A DNA stretch of 64,000 nt, from NCBI GenBank assembly GCA_963693315.1, contig OY856187.1, positions 376,278,990 to 376,342,989 of the forward strand, read 5' to 3'. This document shows, piece by piece, positions 1 through 11,454 of the stretch. The translations under genes were made by a program, and so were the position numbers. Source of the DNA: Diogma glabrata (taxonomy: Eukaryota > Arthropoda > Insecta > Diptera > Cylindrotomidae). The first letter of the stretch is position 1. Every line of letters begins with the position of its first letter. The notes beneath the pieces are model-generated. The model did no database searches and was not told the DNA's origin. It saw only the letters and a program-made list of their open reading frames with translations.

Positions 1-266
1 TGAACTTTCTTATGGAATTGAAAGATTTGATAAAATCAAAGCACAAAGCACCTAAAATCTAGCATACTATAGTCGAGAAGTAACCAAGAAAAAGCAGATC
101 TATTCTATTTGCGAAATTATACTAGAGAACACTTTCAAGCCATTTGATCGACTAAGAAAGGACGAAAATATAATGAAAATCAACAAAACTGATACACAAG
201 AAATATCATATGTATGTATGTATGTATATGTAAAAAAACATACCATACCATTTAATCAATAGTTAA
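1..266. other. unannotated AT-rich flank with (TATG)n
   Basis: No coding potential or recognisable element is visible. A short TATG microsatellite of about five units lies at roughly 209-230. The stretch ends where repeat R begins. Confidence 0.5.
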
Positions 267-2012
267 AATATGGAGGGGCTGAAATCTCAAGCTCTGAGAT
301 ATCAAGACTTCGGTCTGGGTTAAGGATTTTGATATAGTTTTCGGCAACAAAACTTTTATGAGGACATGGTTTTTAGTTTTGGGCAGCGATGAATATCAAA
401 CATAACTCTTTGTTAAAGTACAAGTATTCAGAGATAGACTCTGTTTAAAAATTTATTACAAAACTAACACGAAACATCAATACGTTGCCGGATAATTGTA
501 ATCAAAATTCCAAAAATATTGTTAAATTAAATAAAATCAAACTTTTTCAAAATTCCAAAAATATTCTAAAAATTAGAATGAAATCAAATATTTAAACTTT
601 TTCTAAATTCTGATGATATGCCAAAAATTCTTAAAAATTCGAACTTTTCCAAAATTCTAAAAATATTGCAAAAATTATTACAAAATCAAAAATTAAAACT
701 TTTTTCAAAATTCCAAAAATTATAATAATATCAAAAATTAAAAATTTTTCAAAATTCTAAAAATATTTCAAAAATTCTTACAAAATCAAAAATTAAAACT
801 TTTGCCGAAATTCTAAAAATATTGCAAAAATTATTACAAAATCAAAAATACAAACTTTTTCAAAATTCCAAAAATATTTCAAAAACTACAACAAATTCAA
901 AAATTTCCATGTCCAATTTCATTTTAAATTACATTTACGTCATAAAAACAGCTACATTTTTTTTCCCAAAATATTGGCTAAAAAATTAAAGGAAATCATT
1001 TTTTGACACACTTGACATTATTTTTTGACAAACTTATAATGCCATAATTCTCTATAATAATAATAAAATATCATGTCATACGAACTATTAATTTTATTTT
1101 TTTCTAAAAAAATTGGGTAAAAAATAAATAAAAACCTTTCTTTTGACACACTTGCAACATTTTTTGACAAACTTATAATGCCATAATTCTCAATAATAAT
1201 AATAAAATTTCATTTCAAACAAACAATTTATTTTTTTTCCAAAAAATTGGGTAAAAAACTAAATAAAAATCTTTTGACACACTTGACAACATTTTGTTGA
1301 CAAACTTATAATGCCATAATTCTCAATAATAATAATAAAATTTCATTTTAAACAAACAATTTTATTTCCAAAAAATTGGGAAAAAAAATAAAAATCTTTC
1401 TTTTGACACACTTGACAACACTTTTTTGACAAACTTATAATGCCATAATTCTCAATAATAATAATAAAACTTCATTTCAAACAAACAATTAATTTTATAT
1501 TTTTTTTTCCAAAAAATTAGGTAAAAAAATAAATAAAAATCTTTCTTTTGACACACTTGACAACTTTTTTTTGACAAACTTATAATGCAATAATCTAGTT
1601 TTTGATCTCACATACCAATCCCGACCATCAAGATTTCTCCAAATTCAATGTTCCTACTCGTAATCACTTAAAATGAACGTTTTTTAAGCCAAAAATATGC
1701 AAATTTCCTTGTTTTGACACACATAATGATTTTTTTGACACACTTCCGGTACAGTTATCGAACACAGCGTCCTTTCGGACCTGTCCCTTGAGTATACCTA
1801 TTTTTAGAAAATTTTTGAAATCCCTCCAGTGGTTTTCCCTGCAGCGTAGGTAATGACGGCCGGCCGACAGACAGACATACATTTTTTTTTTTTTTGCTTT
1901 TTTAGAATCAGGAGGTCCTAAAACGTCGAGAAATGTCAAAAAAAGTGGGGGTAAGAATTTCACTTTGAGCTTATGAATGTAATACTTAGGTCTTTCAGAC
2001 CGAAGTAATTGT
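267..2012 (+). mobile_element. Repeat R, left copy (HINE-like non-autonomous element?)
   Basis: A 1.75 kb repeat that recurs in inverted orientation at 59228-60704, with over 90% identity by eye in the outer 200 bp. It holds two tandem arrays. The first (about 500-905) is a degenerate AT-rich unit built on 'aaaattccaaaaatat'. The second (about 1005-1610) has five units of 129-145 bp, each carrying 'tttgacacacttgac' and 'ataatgccataattctc'. Near the outer end is ACTTCGGTCTG (308-318) and near the inner end its exact reverse complement (1997-2007). The inner motif also forms an imperfect hairpin with ACTTAGGTCT (1985-1994). Subterminal inverted repeats, internal tandem repeats and a 3' hairpin resemble Helentron-derived INE elements, but that class is inference. 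A minus-strand open frame at 1664-1963 is partly kept in the other copy and matches no family I know. Confidence 0.75.
1005..1610. repeat. Tandem array inside repeat R, five units of ~135 bp
   Basis: Five units start with 'ttttgacacacttg' near 1004, 1141, 1270, 1399 and 1544. Each continues with a second TTGACAAACTT box, an (AAT)n-like run and an A-rich tail. The inverted copy has only three such units (about 59650-60020), so unit number differs between copies. Confidence 0.85.
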
Positions 2013-2250
2013 GCGGAAAGGTTTGTGGAAAATACTTCATTTCATTAATGCAGCATTCCGTCTGATTCCGATTTAGGTATGTACATATGCAAAGGAAAGT
2101 AACAGAAACGATTTTGATTCTATAACCAAATACTTATCGAATTCATTCTAAAACTAAATATTTATGGGCTTAAGAAATTTTGAGAATATTTGGATAACCA
2201 CCACTTCAGAGTCAAATATGATGATAGTTTTCCACATTCCACATTGAAAA

Positions 2251-2445
2251 AAATTGGTGCAGGTGTTCCGCAGGAAAGCGTTCTAGGACTGGTATTATGT
2301 ATCTGCTATATACAAGAGACTTGAATATCCTAAGCAAAACTAAACAGGCGTTCCAAAACAAAGTTCTACGTTGCATTGTTAATGCCCCATGATAAATCAG
2401 AAACGAAAACCTCTATAGAGACCTAAAGTTAGAGCTTGGAGGAAA
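2251..2445 (+). pseudogene. Jockey-like non-LTR retrotransposon scrap (RT plus C-terminal piece)
   Basis: Translation from 2254 gives GAGVPQESVLGLVLC, the 'GVPQGSVLGP' motif of LINE reverse transcriptases. A frameshift near 2300 is followed by LLYTRDLNI and then, without the YADD block, by FQNKVLRCIVNAP, two stop codons and IRNENLYRDL. The second piece matches the 'VLRMIVNAPWYVRN..LHRDL' region near the C-terminus of jockey-clade ORF2 proteins. The RT palm and thumb between them are missing, so this is an internally deleted, dead fragment. Both ends run into unrecognised sequence. Confidence 0.7.
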
Positions 2446-4400
2446 CGAAAGAAGGAAGCCACATACATTTGATTTCATAATCAAAAGAATGCATAACAAA
2501 ATATTATAGTTGAGACTGATTAATGGGTTATACCACAAAAAATGTGTTATAAATATGATTTGTAATCGTAGCTCCGTGTTTCTATTATTATTATAAAAAA
2601 AACCTTGTGGTACAAAAATATTGTATGTAATTCGTGTAAATATATGATTAATCCTGACATTTTGTTCCTCCTTGGACAACTCTATCGTTTCTTGTAATCA
2701 CTCTATGCAATAGCTGCATAATGGTGTACTGTATAATAAGCAAGTAATGACACCAGTATCCCACAGGTCCCTTAGGTAAATATAAATATAGAGAGAACAT
2801 AACTTAAAATTGTATAAAGATAAACATAAAAAATCGTCAGCACACATCTGTCATATTCAATTTATCCTTTTGCCATTTTGATTTGTTTTTAATTACTACC
2901 ACAAACTTTTTTATTAAATTATAAATTAAAAACAATTCTAAATTTAAAATTTCAAAAAACGTTGAATGTATTCTTCATAGTTGTGCTAATTTTTATAAAA
3001 TGAATGAAAATAATTACGATAGTAATCTAAATTTTTTGTGTTATTTCCAGTAATTATTTAACTCAAATATTTTATAAAGGATAAGCAATATTTTCTAACG
3101 ACACGAACAAATATTTAAGTTATGTAAATATTCTCAAAGTATAAAATGAAAATTTGCTAGCAAAATTTTCTCATTATGTACAAATTTATTTTTCATTAAT
3201 AAAATATCAAAAATTATATATTTGGACTTTGGTTATAATAAAAGCCAAAATGTCAGTTTTTTTCGTTTCTTTTTAAAGTCACAGGGAGGGAGATTTTGTA
3301 CAATTTTGAATCAAAAGAAAAAGTTATGCACATCTATGGGAAGATATAACTGTTTCTCTGAAACAAAGGGAGTAAAACAACAAAAATACGATTTGACAGA
3401 TCAGTATACACGCTAAATATTATTAATGTTGGTCGGTTGCAAAGTACATATAAATTCCAATTTCATTTAAAGCTTTATGTAATTTATTAATCACCGTGAT
3501 GAGTTTTTTATGACAACCCTTGTGCGTTGTCTTAACGACATTACGTTGTTTATTATTTCATTACAGACTAGCGCGTAATAACCTAATTTCGTTAAAACTA
3601 CTGGGGTTATTTTATTGCAATAAAAACAATAATGAATTCTACTACATACATCAATTAACTAAAATCTGTATCATTATTGATAATTTCCTGTATGGTCATA
3701 GAAAAATAAATATTATGTAACTTTAAAGTGAATCGTTTAGTTTTAGATTTATAAATGATAAACTAAAATTACAATTGCATGTGTTAACCATTCGTAATTA
3801 ATAATAATTTCACGCTTAATTCACAAGGTTAAAATGCTAAAAAAAAATACTTTTGAATAATAATTGTTGACTTAATAAATTAAGGCTTACCTTCATCACA
3901 TCTAACTATATTGATTTTGTCAAATAATAATATTATACATATTAAAAATATTGATGATTTAATTGTTATCCAATTTTTATGGTAAACATTATCAGCCATT
4001 TTTATTATAATTCCATAAGTAAAAATTTATAATTTAGGTTTAATTTATTTTCTTTGATGATTTTCTGAAAATATATAAAATAAATTTTTAATTAAAATCG
4101 TGATTAGTATTTAAATTATTTCTTAATAATTATTTTAATGCAACTTATAAATTATGCAATATTTCTAAATTATGAAACATAAATGAGAGGGAACTGTGTT
4201 TCGTATTTTATAGTTTTCAGTAAGAAATTGAATACCATTAATGTTTTTGTTGTTACGTTTTTAAGTTTCAAGCAAACGTTGGTTTTGTGGAGGAGAGGAG
4301 GCTATGCTGTACAGTTTTTTTTACTTTTAACTCATAACAATATAGTTTCCAAACGATGTCGTTTATTCGTTATGTCCAATCCAAACGTTATAATCAACTA
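2446..4400. other. AT-rich spacer, no gene seen
   Basis: Roughly 2 kb of AT-rich sequence. Open frames at 2413-2679, 3222-3416, 3520-3720 and 4183-4401 are short, biased to AT-rich codons and resemble no family I recognise; I treat them as chance. Confidence 0.5.
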
Positions 4401-6148
4401 ATGTTATGGTTTTGAATGTAAATTAACGAAGATGACACCTATGACTTTTTATAATAATTCAAGTTAAAACTTTCTTCGGAATACTACGGTTATATACTAA
4501 ACATAATAAGGTTGTTGGCATTAACTTTAGTAAGAGAGAAAGTTGGCTTACGATCGTAAACTAATGTTTATTTTGTTTTATTAAAATCCAAAAGCATGAA
4601 TTCGCAAATGTAGAGGGACCCACAAACTGTGTGCATTAGAGTATCTTCATTTTGAACTGAATAACTTGAGCATACATTTCAACAAAGTTATAGCATAGAC
4701 AATTTACAAGGGGAAAAATAGATGGCATATTCTTCCAAAACATGCTAATTCTGCTGAAATAATAGAAAAACTAGCTAGAGATGATTACATCAGAATTTAA
4801 TTTGTTTTTGTGAAAACCTGAGAGGACTCAGGTTTCAGGTACGTGAGTTAACTAACCCAAAATCAGTCAACATAGCTGATAAATTAAAAAAGAACTGTAT
4901 TGACCGACCACTTATATATAAAATACACGATAAAATTCTATGTTATATTGTTAGAATTAATACCGGTATAAAGACACTTGTGAGCGGCCTACACTCTACA
5001 CAATCGTCACAAACAAAACCAAAAATAAATTAAATTAAACAAAAATTTTAAATTTATTTTATGTCAATCGTTGCAAATATTTTTATCGTAAAAGTAACAT
5101 CAAATTAACGAGGTTTCAACTGTTGTTCTTAATAAGGTAAAATAAACCATCTCTTATGCTAGAATTTGGGCAGAGCATAACAGTTACATTTTACCAATTT
5201 TAGTCTAAATTCTAAGCCCACCTTCATTATAATAATACCTCTATTTTAACCTGACAGTAGTAGTTAAGAAAGTTGGTAATAAAAACAGTGATCTTATGCA
5301 AGTTCATAAAAAATGCATATTAATTAATTTTATCTTATGAAATTTATCTTTCAATCTATTGTCGCGACTTATAGTCGCGATTATATTTTCGCCACCTAAC
5401 GAAGTACTGTTAAGTCAATACTGACACAAATACATTTATCGCTGAAATTAATTTTACATTATAAAGTTTTATTATAACTTATTCATTTTGTATTTCATCC
5501 AAGACCTCAATCATCACTGTGCTCCTATAAAAAAAACTTTTAGCAAGTGGGCCGCTTTTTATACGATTTCAAAAAGAATCGAATTTTTACTTATTTCTCG
5601 AACTATGTACATTTACCAAAAACAATGCTTATACCTAGGACGTACACAATTTGAATGTTATTCGTCTATCATTCTATTACAAACAATAATGTTTTTATTG
5701 TTTTACAAACATGTATTTTTTTGTGCATGAGATACGAAAAGTAATTTGAAAAATGAGTAGTCGCAAATCTTGACGAGTGACATATAAACTGACATGCATC
5801 ATATTGAAATTTGCGCTTAATCGAGCACCGGTCTAGAAATGGTAGCATATTTTCGTTTTGTATGTAAAACTCGTGATTATCGGTTTTTTCCAGTTTTACT
5901 TAGCAAGCGTCGTATTTTGATTATTTTCAATTCTGACCAAATTAACAACAATGAAGTGAATTTTTGTTGAAGTGTTAGATCCGAGAGGTCACTGTGAACT
6001 TTTTAAATTTTGTCTTTTGTATTGAAACATGTATTTTTAGATTTAAAATAATTATTATGATAAACTGAAAATTCTTGCACCTTATTTTATTGAGAATTAA
6101 ACAGAATATGGTGAGCTTAAATGGTTTTTGCACAAAAAGTGAAAATGT
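4401..6148. repeat. Tandem duplication, copy 1 (~1.75 kb)
   Basis: This block is repeated head-to-tail at 6174-7749, giving a period of about 1773 bp. The copies align almost throughout, with small indels. Copy 1 carries about 170 bp (roughly 5850-6020) missing from copy 2. A perfect hairpin, TCGCGACT-TAT-AGTCGCGA, lies at 5362-5380 and is unchanged in copy 2. The open frame at 5488-5730 is not kept in copy 2, which argues against coding. No RT, integrase or transposase motif is visible, so this is either a local duplication or a non-coding repeat dimer. Confidence 0.85.
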
Positions 6149-6173
6149 TATGATTTTGAATGTAAATTAATTA
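6149..6173. repeat. Duplication junction with partial third start
   Basis: Between the two 1.7 kb copies lies a 25 bp stub, 'ttatgattttgaatgtaaat...', which repeats the opening of both copies. It suggests slippage or unequal exchange at this motif. Confidence 0.6.
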
Positions 6174-7749
6174 ATGTTATGATTTGGAATGTAAATTAAC
6201 GAAGATGACACGTATGACTTTTTATAATAATTCAAGTTAAAACTTTCTTCGGAATACTACGTTTATAATTTATATACTAAACATAATAAGGTTGTTGGCA
6301 TTAGCTTTAGTTAAGGGAGAAAGTTGGCTTACGATCGTAAACTTTTGTTTATTTTGTTTTATTAAAATCCAAAAGCATGAATTCCCAAATGTAGAGTCTT
6401 AATAGCTTGGACCCACAAACTGCGTGCATCAGAGTATTTTCATTTTGAACTGAATAACTTGAGCATACATTTCAAAAAAAAAATAGATCGCATATTCTTC
6501 CAAAACATGATAATTCTGCTGAAATAATAGAAAAACTAGCTAGAGATGATTATATCAGAATTTAATTTGTTTTTGTGAAAACCTGAGAGCACTCAAGTTT
6601 CAGGTACGTGAGTTAACTAACCCAAAATCAGTCAACATAGAGCTGATAAATTAAAAAAGAACCGTATTGTCCGACCACTTATATATAAAATACACGATAA
6701 AATTCTATTTTATATTGTTAGAATTAATACCGGTATAAAAACACTTGTGAGCGGCCTACACTCTACACAATCGTCACAAACAAAACCAAAAATAAATTAA
6801 ATTAAACAAAATTTTTAAATTTATTTTATGTCAATCGTTGTAAATATTTTTATCGTAAAAGTAACATCAAATTAACGAGATTTCAACTGTTGTTCTTAAT
6901 AAGGTAAAATAAACCATCTTTCATGCTAGAATTTGGGCAGAGTATAACAGTTACATTTTACCAATTTTAGTCTAAATTCTAAGCCCACCTTCATTAAAAA
7001 TAATACCTCTATTTTAACCTGACAATGATCTTACGCATGTTCATAAAAAATGCATATTAATTAATTTTATCTTATGAAATTTATCTTTCAATCTATTGTC
7101 GCGACTTATAGTCGCGATTATATTTTCGCGACCTAACGAAGTACTGTTAAGTCAATACTGACACAAATACATTTATCGCTGAAATTAATTTAACATTATA
7201 AAGTTTTATTATAACTTATTCATTTTGTATTTCATCCAAGACCTCAATCATCACTGTGCTCCTATGAAAAACTTTAAGCTGCAAGTTTGCCGCTTTTTAT
7301 ACGATTTCAAAAAGAATTGAATTTTTTCTTATTTCTCGAACTATGTACATTTACCAAAAACAATGCTTATACCTAGGACGTACACAATTTGAATGTTATT
7401 CGTCTATCATTCTATTACAAACAATAATGTGTTCATCGTTTTACAAACATGTATTTTTTTGTGCATGAGATACGAAAAGTAATTTGAAAAATGAGTAGTC
7501 GCAAATCTTGACGAGTGACATATAAACTACAAGGTGGGACCAAAACATACATCATATTGAAGTTTGCGCTTAATCGAGCAACCGGACTAGGAATAGTAGT
7601 ATTTTTCACAGGTTCTTTTATATTGAAACAAGTATTTTTAGATTTAAAATAATTATTATGATAAACTGAAAATTCTTGCACTTTATTTTATTGAGAATTA
7701 AACAGAATGAGTGAGTTTAAATGATTTTTGCACAAAAAAGTGAAAATGT
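6174..7749. repeat. Tandem duplication, copy 2 (~1.58 kb)
   Basis: Direct repeat of 4401-6148. The hairpin with 8 bp TCGCGACT arms is at 7099-7117. It differs from copy 1 by substitutions and by loss of the segment equivalent to about 5850-6020. No coding capacity is shared with copy 1. Confidence 0.85.
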
Positions 7750-9732
7750 GAAAAAAAGAATCTGAACGAGTAAAATTGCGCAGAACACAAAAATTGCTCA
7801 AGTTGGCTAAATTGCAAATTGTAGAAAACTGACAAAAATTATGAAATGATCTAATAATTGACTTGATCGAACCAAATGGCTGATGTTTTATTAATAAAAA
7901 TTATCTATCTTTGTTTGTTTTTTATATACATTGGTCACTTTTATGCCCAATATTTATTAATAATTTCCCTCAAATGATTCAAAAATACAGTTAAATGTGA
8001 GAAAGAAGGAAAAATCATAAACATTTCTTATATTTATCAAAACACATCTCTTATCGCGCCATTTCGATTCATAACACAAAAAAATAAATACACATGCTAA
8101 CATGAAAATGAAAGGCTACAATTTTACGTTTAAAAAATTTTGAACTGCGCAACCTCATTTACATTGTAAACTATGATGAAAGTTTCATATTCTCTCGTAA
8201 TATATGTATGACCAAATTTTTATTATTGATGTAGGTCAATAAAATAAAAAATTGACTTAAGGAGTTTCTTTGGATGTTTTTGATATAGAGAAATAACTGA
8301 AATAGAATAATATGTTGTTTTTATGGAGTTGTTTTTTAAATGGTTTTGATTCTTAATTTAGAGCAGGCATCGAAATAGGGCCGATCGTTACACGCTTAAT
8401 GATACTGCTGGCACGGCCGACTATTCCAACTTTTTCCGAAATTGTCTAAATTTTCACCTTAATTCAGAGTATCTTCTCTATTCGGTCCATAGAATCGTGT
8501 TAGTTTTTGTTTATTAGTTGCATATTTTTAATTTTATACTTTTGAAATTTCTATTTATAACTGAAAATAACAAAACTATGTAGCACTCGTAGACGTATTT
8601 TGCACATCCTGTAGCTAGTTGGTTTTTACAGGAAGATTCGGAACTAAATCAATAAAATGGGCGCCAGATCGAATATTTTTAGCTTTAGTATTTCCACACG
8701 ATATTACCGAATGATAGAGATAACAAAAAATAAGAAATTGCACAGATATGTCTGTTTGGTTATTTTTGGTATTCAGTACAGCCACTCCACCTTCACAGAG
8801 AACTCATGGATCTGGAGGAACATATGAGCGGGATGAGACTGATGGATATACCGACAATCATCAAAAATCAAATTCAATTCAATCCTTTCCGAAAAATAAT
8901 GCCCCACCTAAGAACTAAATAAATGTCAGAGTTTAGATTTATGTGGATTATTCCATATTAAAAATTTGTCATTTTTGGAACACTTAAGAATCAATTTTCT
9001 GCGACGGTTGCAAAATATACTGCTTTCGAAATTCACATTTGAGTTCTTTAGTTATTTTCAAATGTATTTTTAGTAAGAAAAAAAATTTAAGCTAAAAAAG
9101 CCTTTTCTTTTAGAGCGAACATTTTTTCAAGGAATAACATTGTTATCAGTTCTTTCTGAAGAACACTTTCGTCAATCGTACTTCTGAGGTATAGGATATC
9201 TAATAATATGACATTTGTGTGGTCGTTAAATGATATATCCAAAACCACTCATTTAACTTTAATGAAATTTGACTCAAACGATACGAAATGAATTGAACTA
9301 AATTACAACAATTCGAAATGCTATAAATTTTGAACAATTTTATGTATAAAAAAGAAGAAGAAATACCAAACATTGATTTTTGAAATGATTGCTTGAACAG
9401 AGATCTAGTACTTCAATCGTATAGAAGAAATGAGTATGAGCCGAGTAAAGACAAATGAATTTACGAACTTGACAGTATTTTTTACGAAATTTGTTTGGCA
9501 CGTGAAAAAGCGACTTTTACCTAAATAATTGTTTGGCACACTAATCAACAATTACTCGTGATCACTAATGCAACATCAAACAAAAAATTTGTAAAGTGGG
9601 AACTTTCGAGTAACGATTAAACTTGAATCTAAAATAGCTGTACATTCCAGAATAAAGAACAAGTGTAGACGGAACGCGATATATAGTGCAAAACGAATCA
9701 GTGAAATAATAGTGAACTTTTAAATAAAAGTC
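7750..9732. other. Spacer, no gene seen
   Basis: About 2 kb of unassigned sequence. Two less AT-rich stretches (about 8360-8440 and 8770-8850) could be old element scraps, but no protein motif could be read in any frame. Confidence 0.5.
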
Positions 9733-9735
9733 TAA

Positions 9736-9982
9736 TGCCCGGTTGCTTGAACATTTAAATCTCCGATAGCTTTTTTAATTCTCCATTTAACTAGTTTGGC
9801 GTATTTTGATCGCGATTGGACCTTTAAATAAGGCTTATAGATTCAATTAAGTTTTCTCATCATGTTATTCAGTTAAATGTTTGTTTGTTTTTGTCAAAAA
9901 ACGGCGTGAAAAAGGTTTGAGAGATATTTCTTATTGACGATTTAGCTAAGTCTCATTTAGTAAATGTTCAAGCAACCGAGCA
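9736..9982. mobile_element. 247 bp MITE, PIF/Harbinger-type
   Basis: The ends are 22 bp terminal inverted repeats beginning TGC(C/T)CGGTTGCTTGAACAT with one mismatch. TAA lies immediately outside both ends (9733-9735 and 9983-9985). A 3 bp TWA target duplication is the signature of the PIF/Harbinger superfamily. No coding capacity; non-autonomous. Class assignment rests on the duplication and repeats only. Confidence 0.85.
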
Positions 9983-9985
9983 TAA

Positions 9986-11450
9986 GTCATATCAAATTTA
10001 CTATTATTGACGGTGTGAGTATGTAAAATTCTCGACAGTCACCCGTTAGTTAGAGTTTCTGAATCTGAAAAAGGAATATTCAAGCTAAAAAATTTTGTTT
10101 TTCTACTGATTTACTGTTGTTTTGAGTTAATTTTAAAATTTAAATTAAGAAATTTTATATGAAAAAATGTTTATGATTTGTGTTATGAATTGATCAAGTT
10201 TTAGTTTTTTTTTTTGTAAAAAACGGTTAAATAAGAAAACTAAACGAAAAGTGAAAATCAGACAACAATAACATAAAAATTCATTAAAAATCATTATGCA
10301 ACAAATATTTTAACCTTTGGTTTGATTGTAAATCATAAAGTGTAATTTTTTTTTCTTAACTTTTAAGATAGTTGATAAATTCATTTCCGGTTTGCTTCCA
10401 CTTTCTATTATTTAATAACAAAACAATATAATGTCTTCTTATATCAATTAAGTTTCAGTAGGTCTAATACGGTTTAACTATCGTTCATCTTTTGTTGTTT
10501 CAATAGTAAAAGTTAATGTAATAAATAAAAAATCTAAGGAGCCGCTTATAGTGGAACGAAATTATCATAACACAAAACACCTGCTGTTTTTAACACTACA
10601 AAGGAACAGTACTTAACCACATACATATTTATTTCGCACAATTTCATGTAGGTTTTATTCATTGTCCAACAAGTTCTTTAGAAAAAGCTTTAAAAATCAT
10701 CTCACACTCTGGTGCACAAAAAAAAAGAATGGATGGCAAGTACTGGTCACAGTTATGAGTCATAACACCGTTCTCACTCCCCTAGTGCCCTACCGTACCA
10801 AAGATCCGGTAATTACGGTTAATTCTTTGTGTTCAAATTAGTAACAAAAAATTATCTTTGTAGTAAAATGTGACTAAAATCAATCACAAGATACAAGACA
10901 AAGACAAGATTTTTATTTTCTTCTTGTACGTTTGGTTATAAATTATTTTAACTTTCCCAATTAGTTAACATTATGCTTAGACAAAGAATCGCAACAAAGA
11001 AAAACGTTGAAAAACAAAATTTTGTTTTTAATAGTAGAAGGATCATTTAATATTCGCAACAGTGTATTTTTTTAAATAGAAAAATAAATAGAATCTATCA
11101 CATTTTAAAAGTACAGGTTAAAAATTTCAATAATTGTTCAAAAGTATGTACTTGAAAAAAGGATCCCTCGGAGAGCGTAGTCGATATTAGCACATGATAG
11201 AGTTTTTTTTAATTACACACTAAACATTTCTTTAATATTAATTTTTTAAAATTAATTGAGTAATTCATGGTTATGTTATACAAGAAATGTCAAAGTCCGG
11301 CGTCGTGTGTATTTTTAAACAAAAGTGTAAAATTGTCATGAAATATTTGCCGGTGACCTTTATTTTCGGTTGTTTATGACTTTATAACATAAATAATCAA
11401 TAATCTGTAAACGGTTATGGTAGCCAGTGAGTTTTGTTTGGGGAAATAAT
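9986..11450. other. Spacer upstream of gypsy remnant
   Basis: AT-rich sequence with no readable motif. A 5' LTR and leader for the gypsy remnant would be expected here, but I could not identify LTR termini or a primer-binding site. Confidence 0.45.
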
Positions 11451-11454
11451 CGTG

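Noticed and set aside
5488..5730. 80-codon frame in tandem copy 1 as a gene
   Set aside because: It is broken in copy 2 despite high nucleotide identity, so there is no sign of selection.
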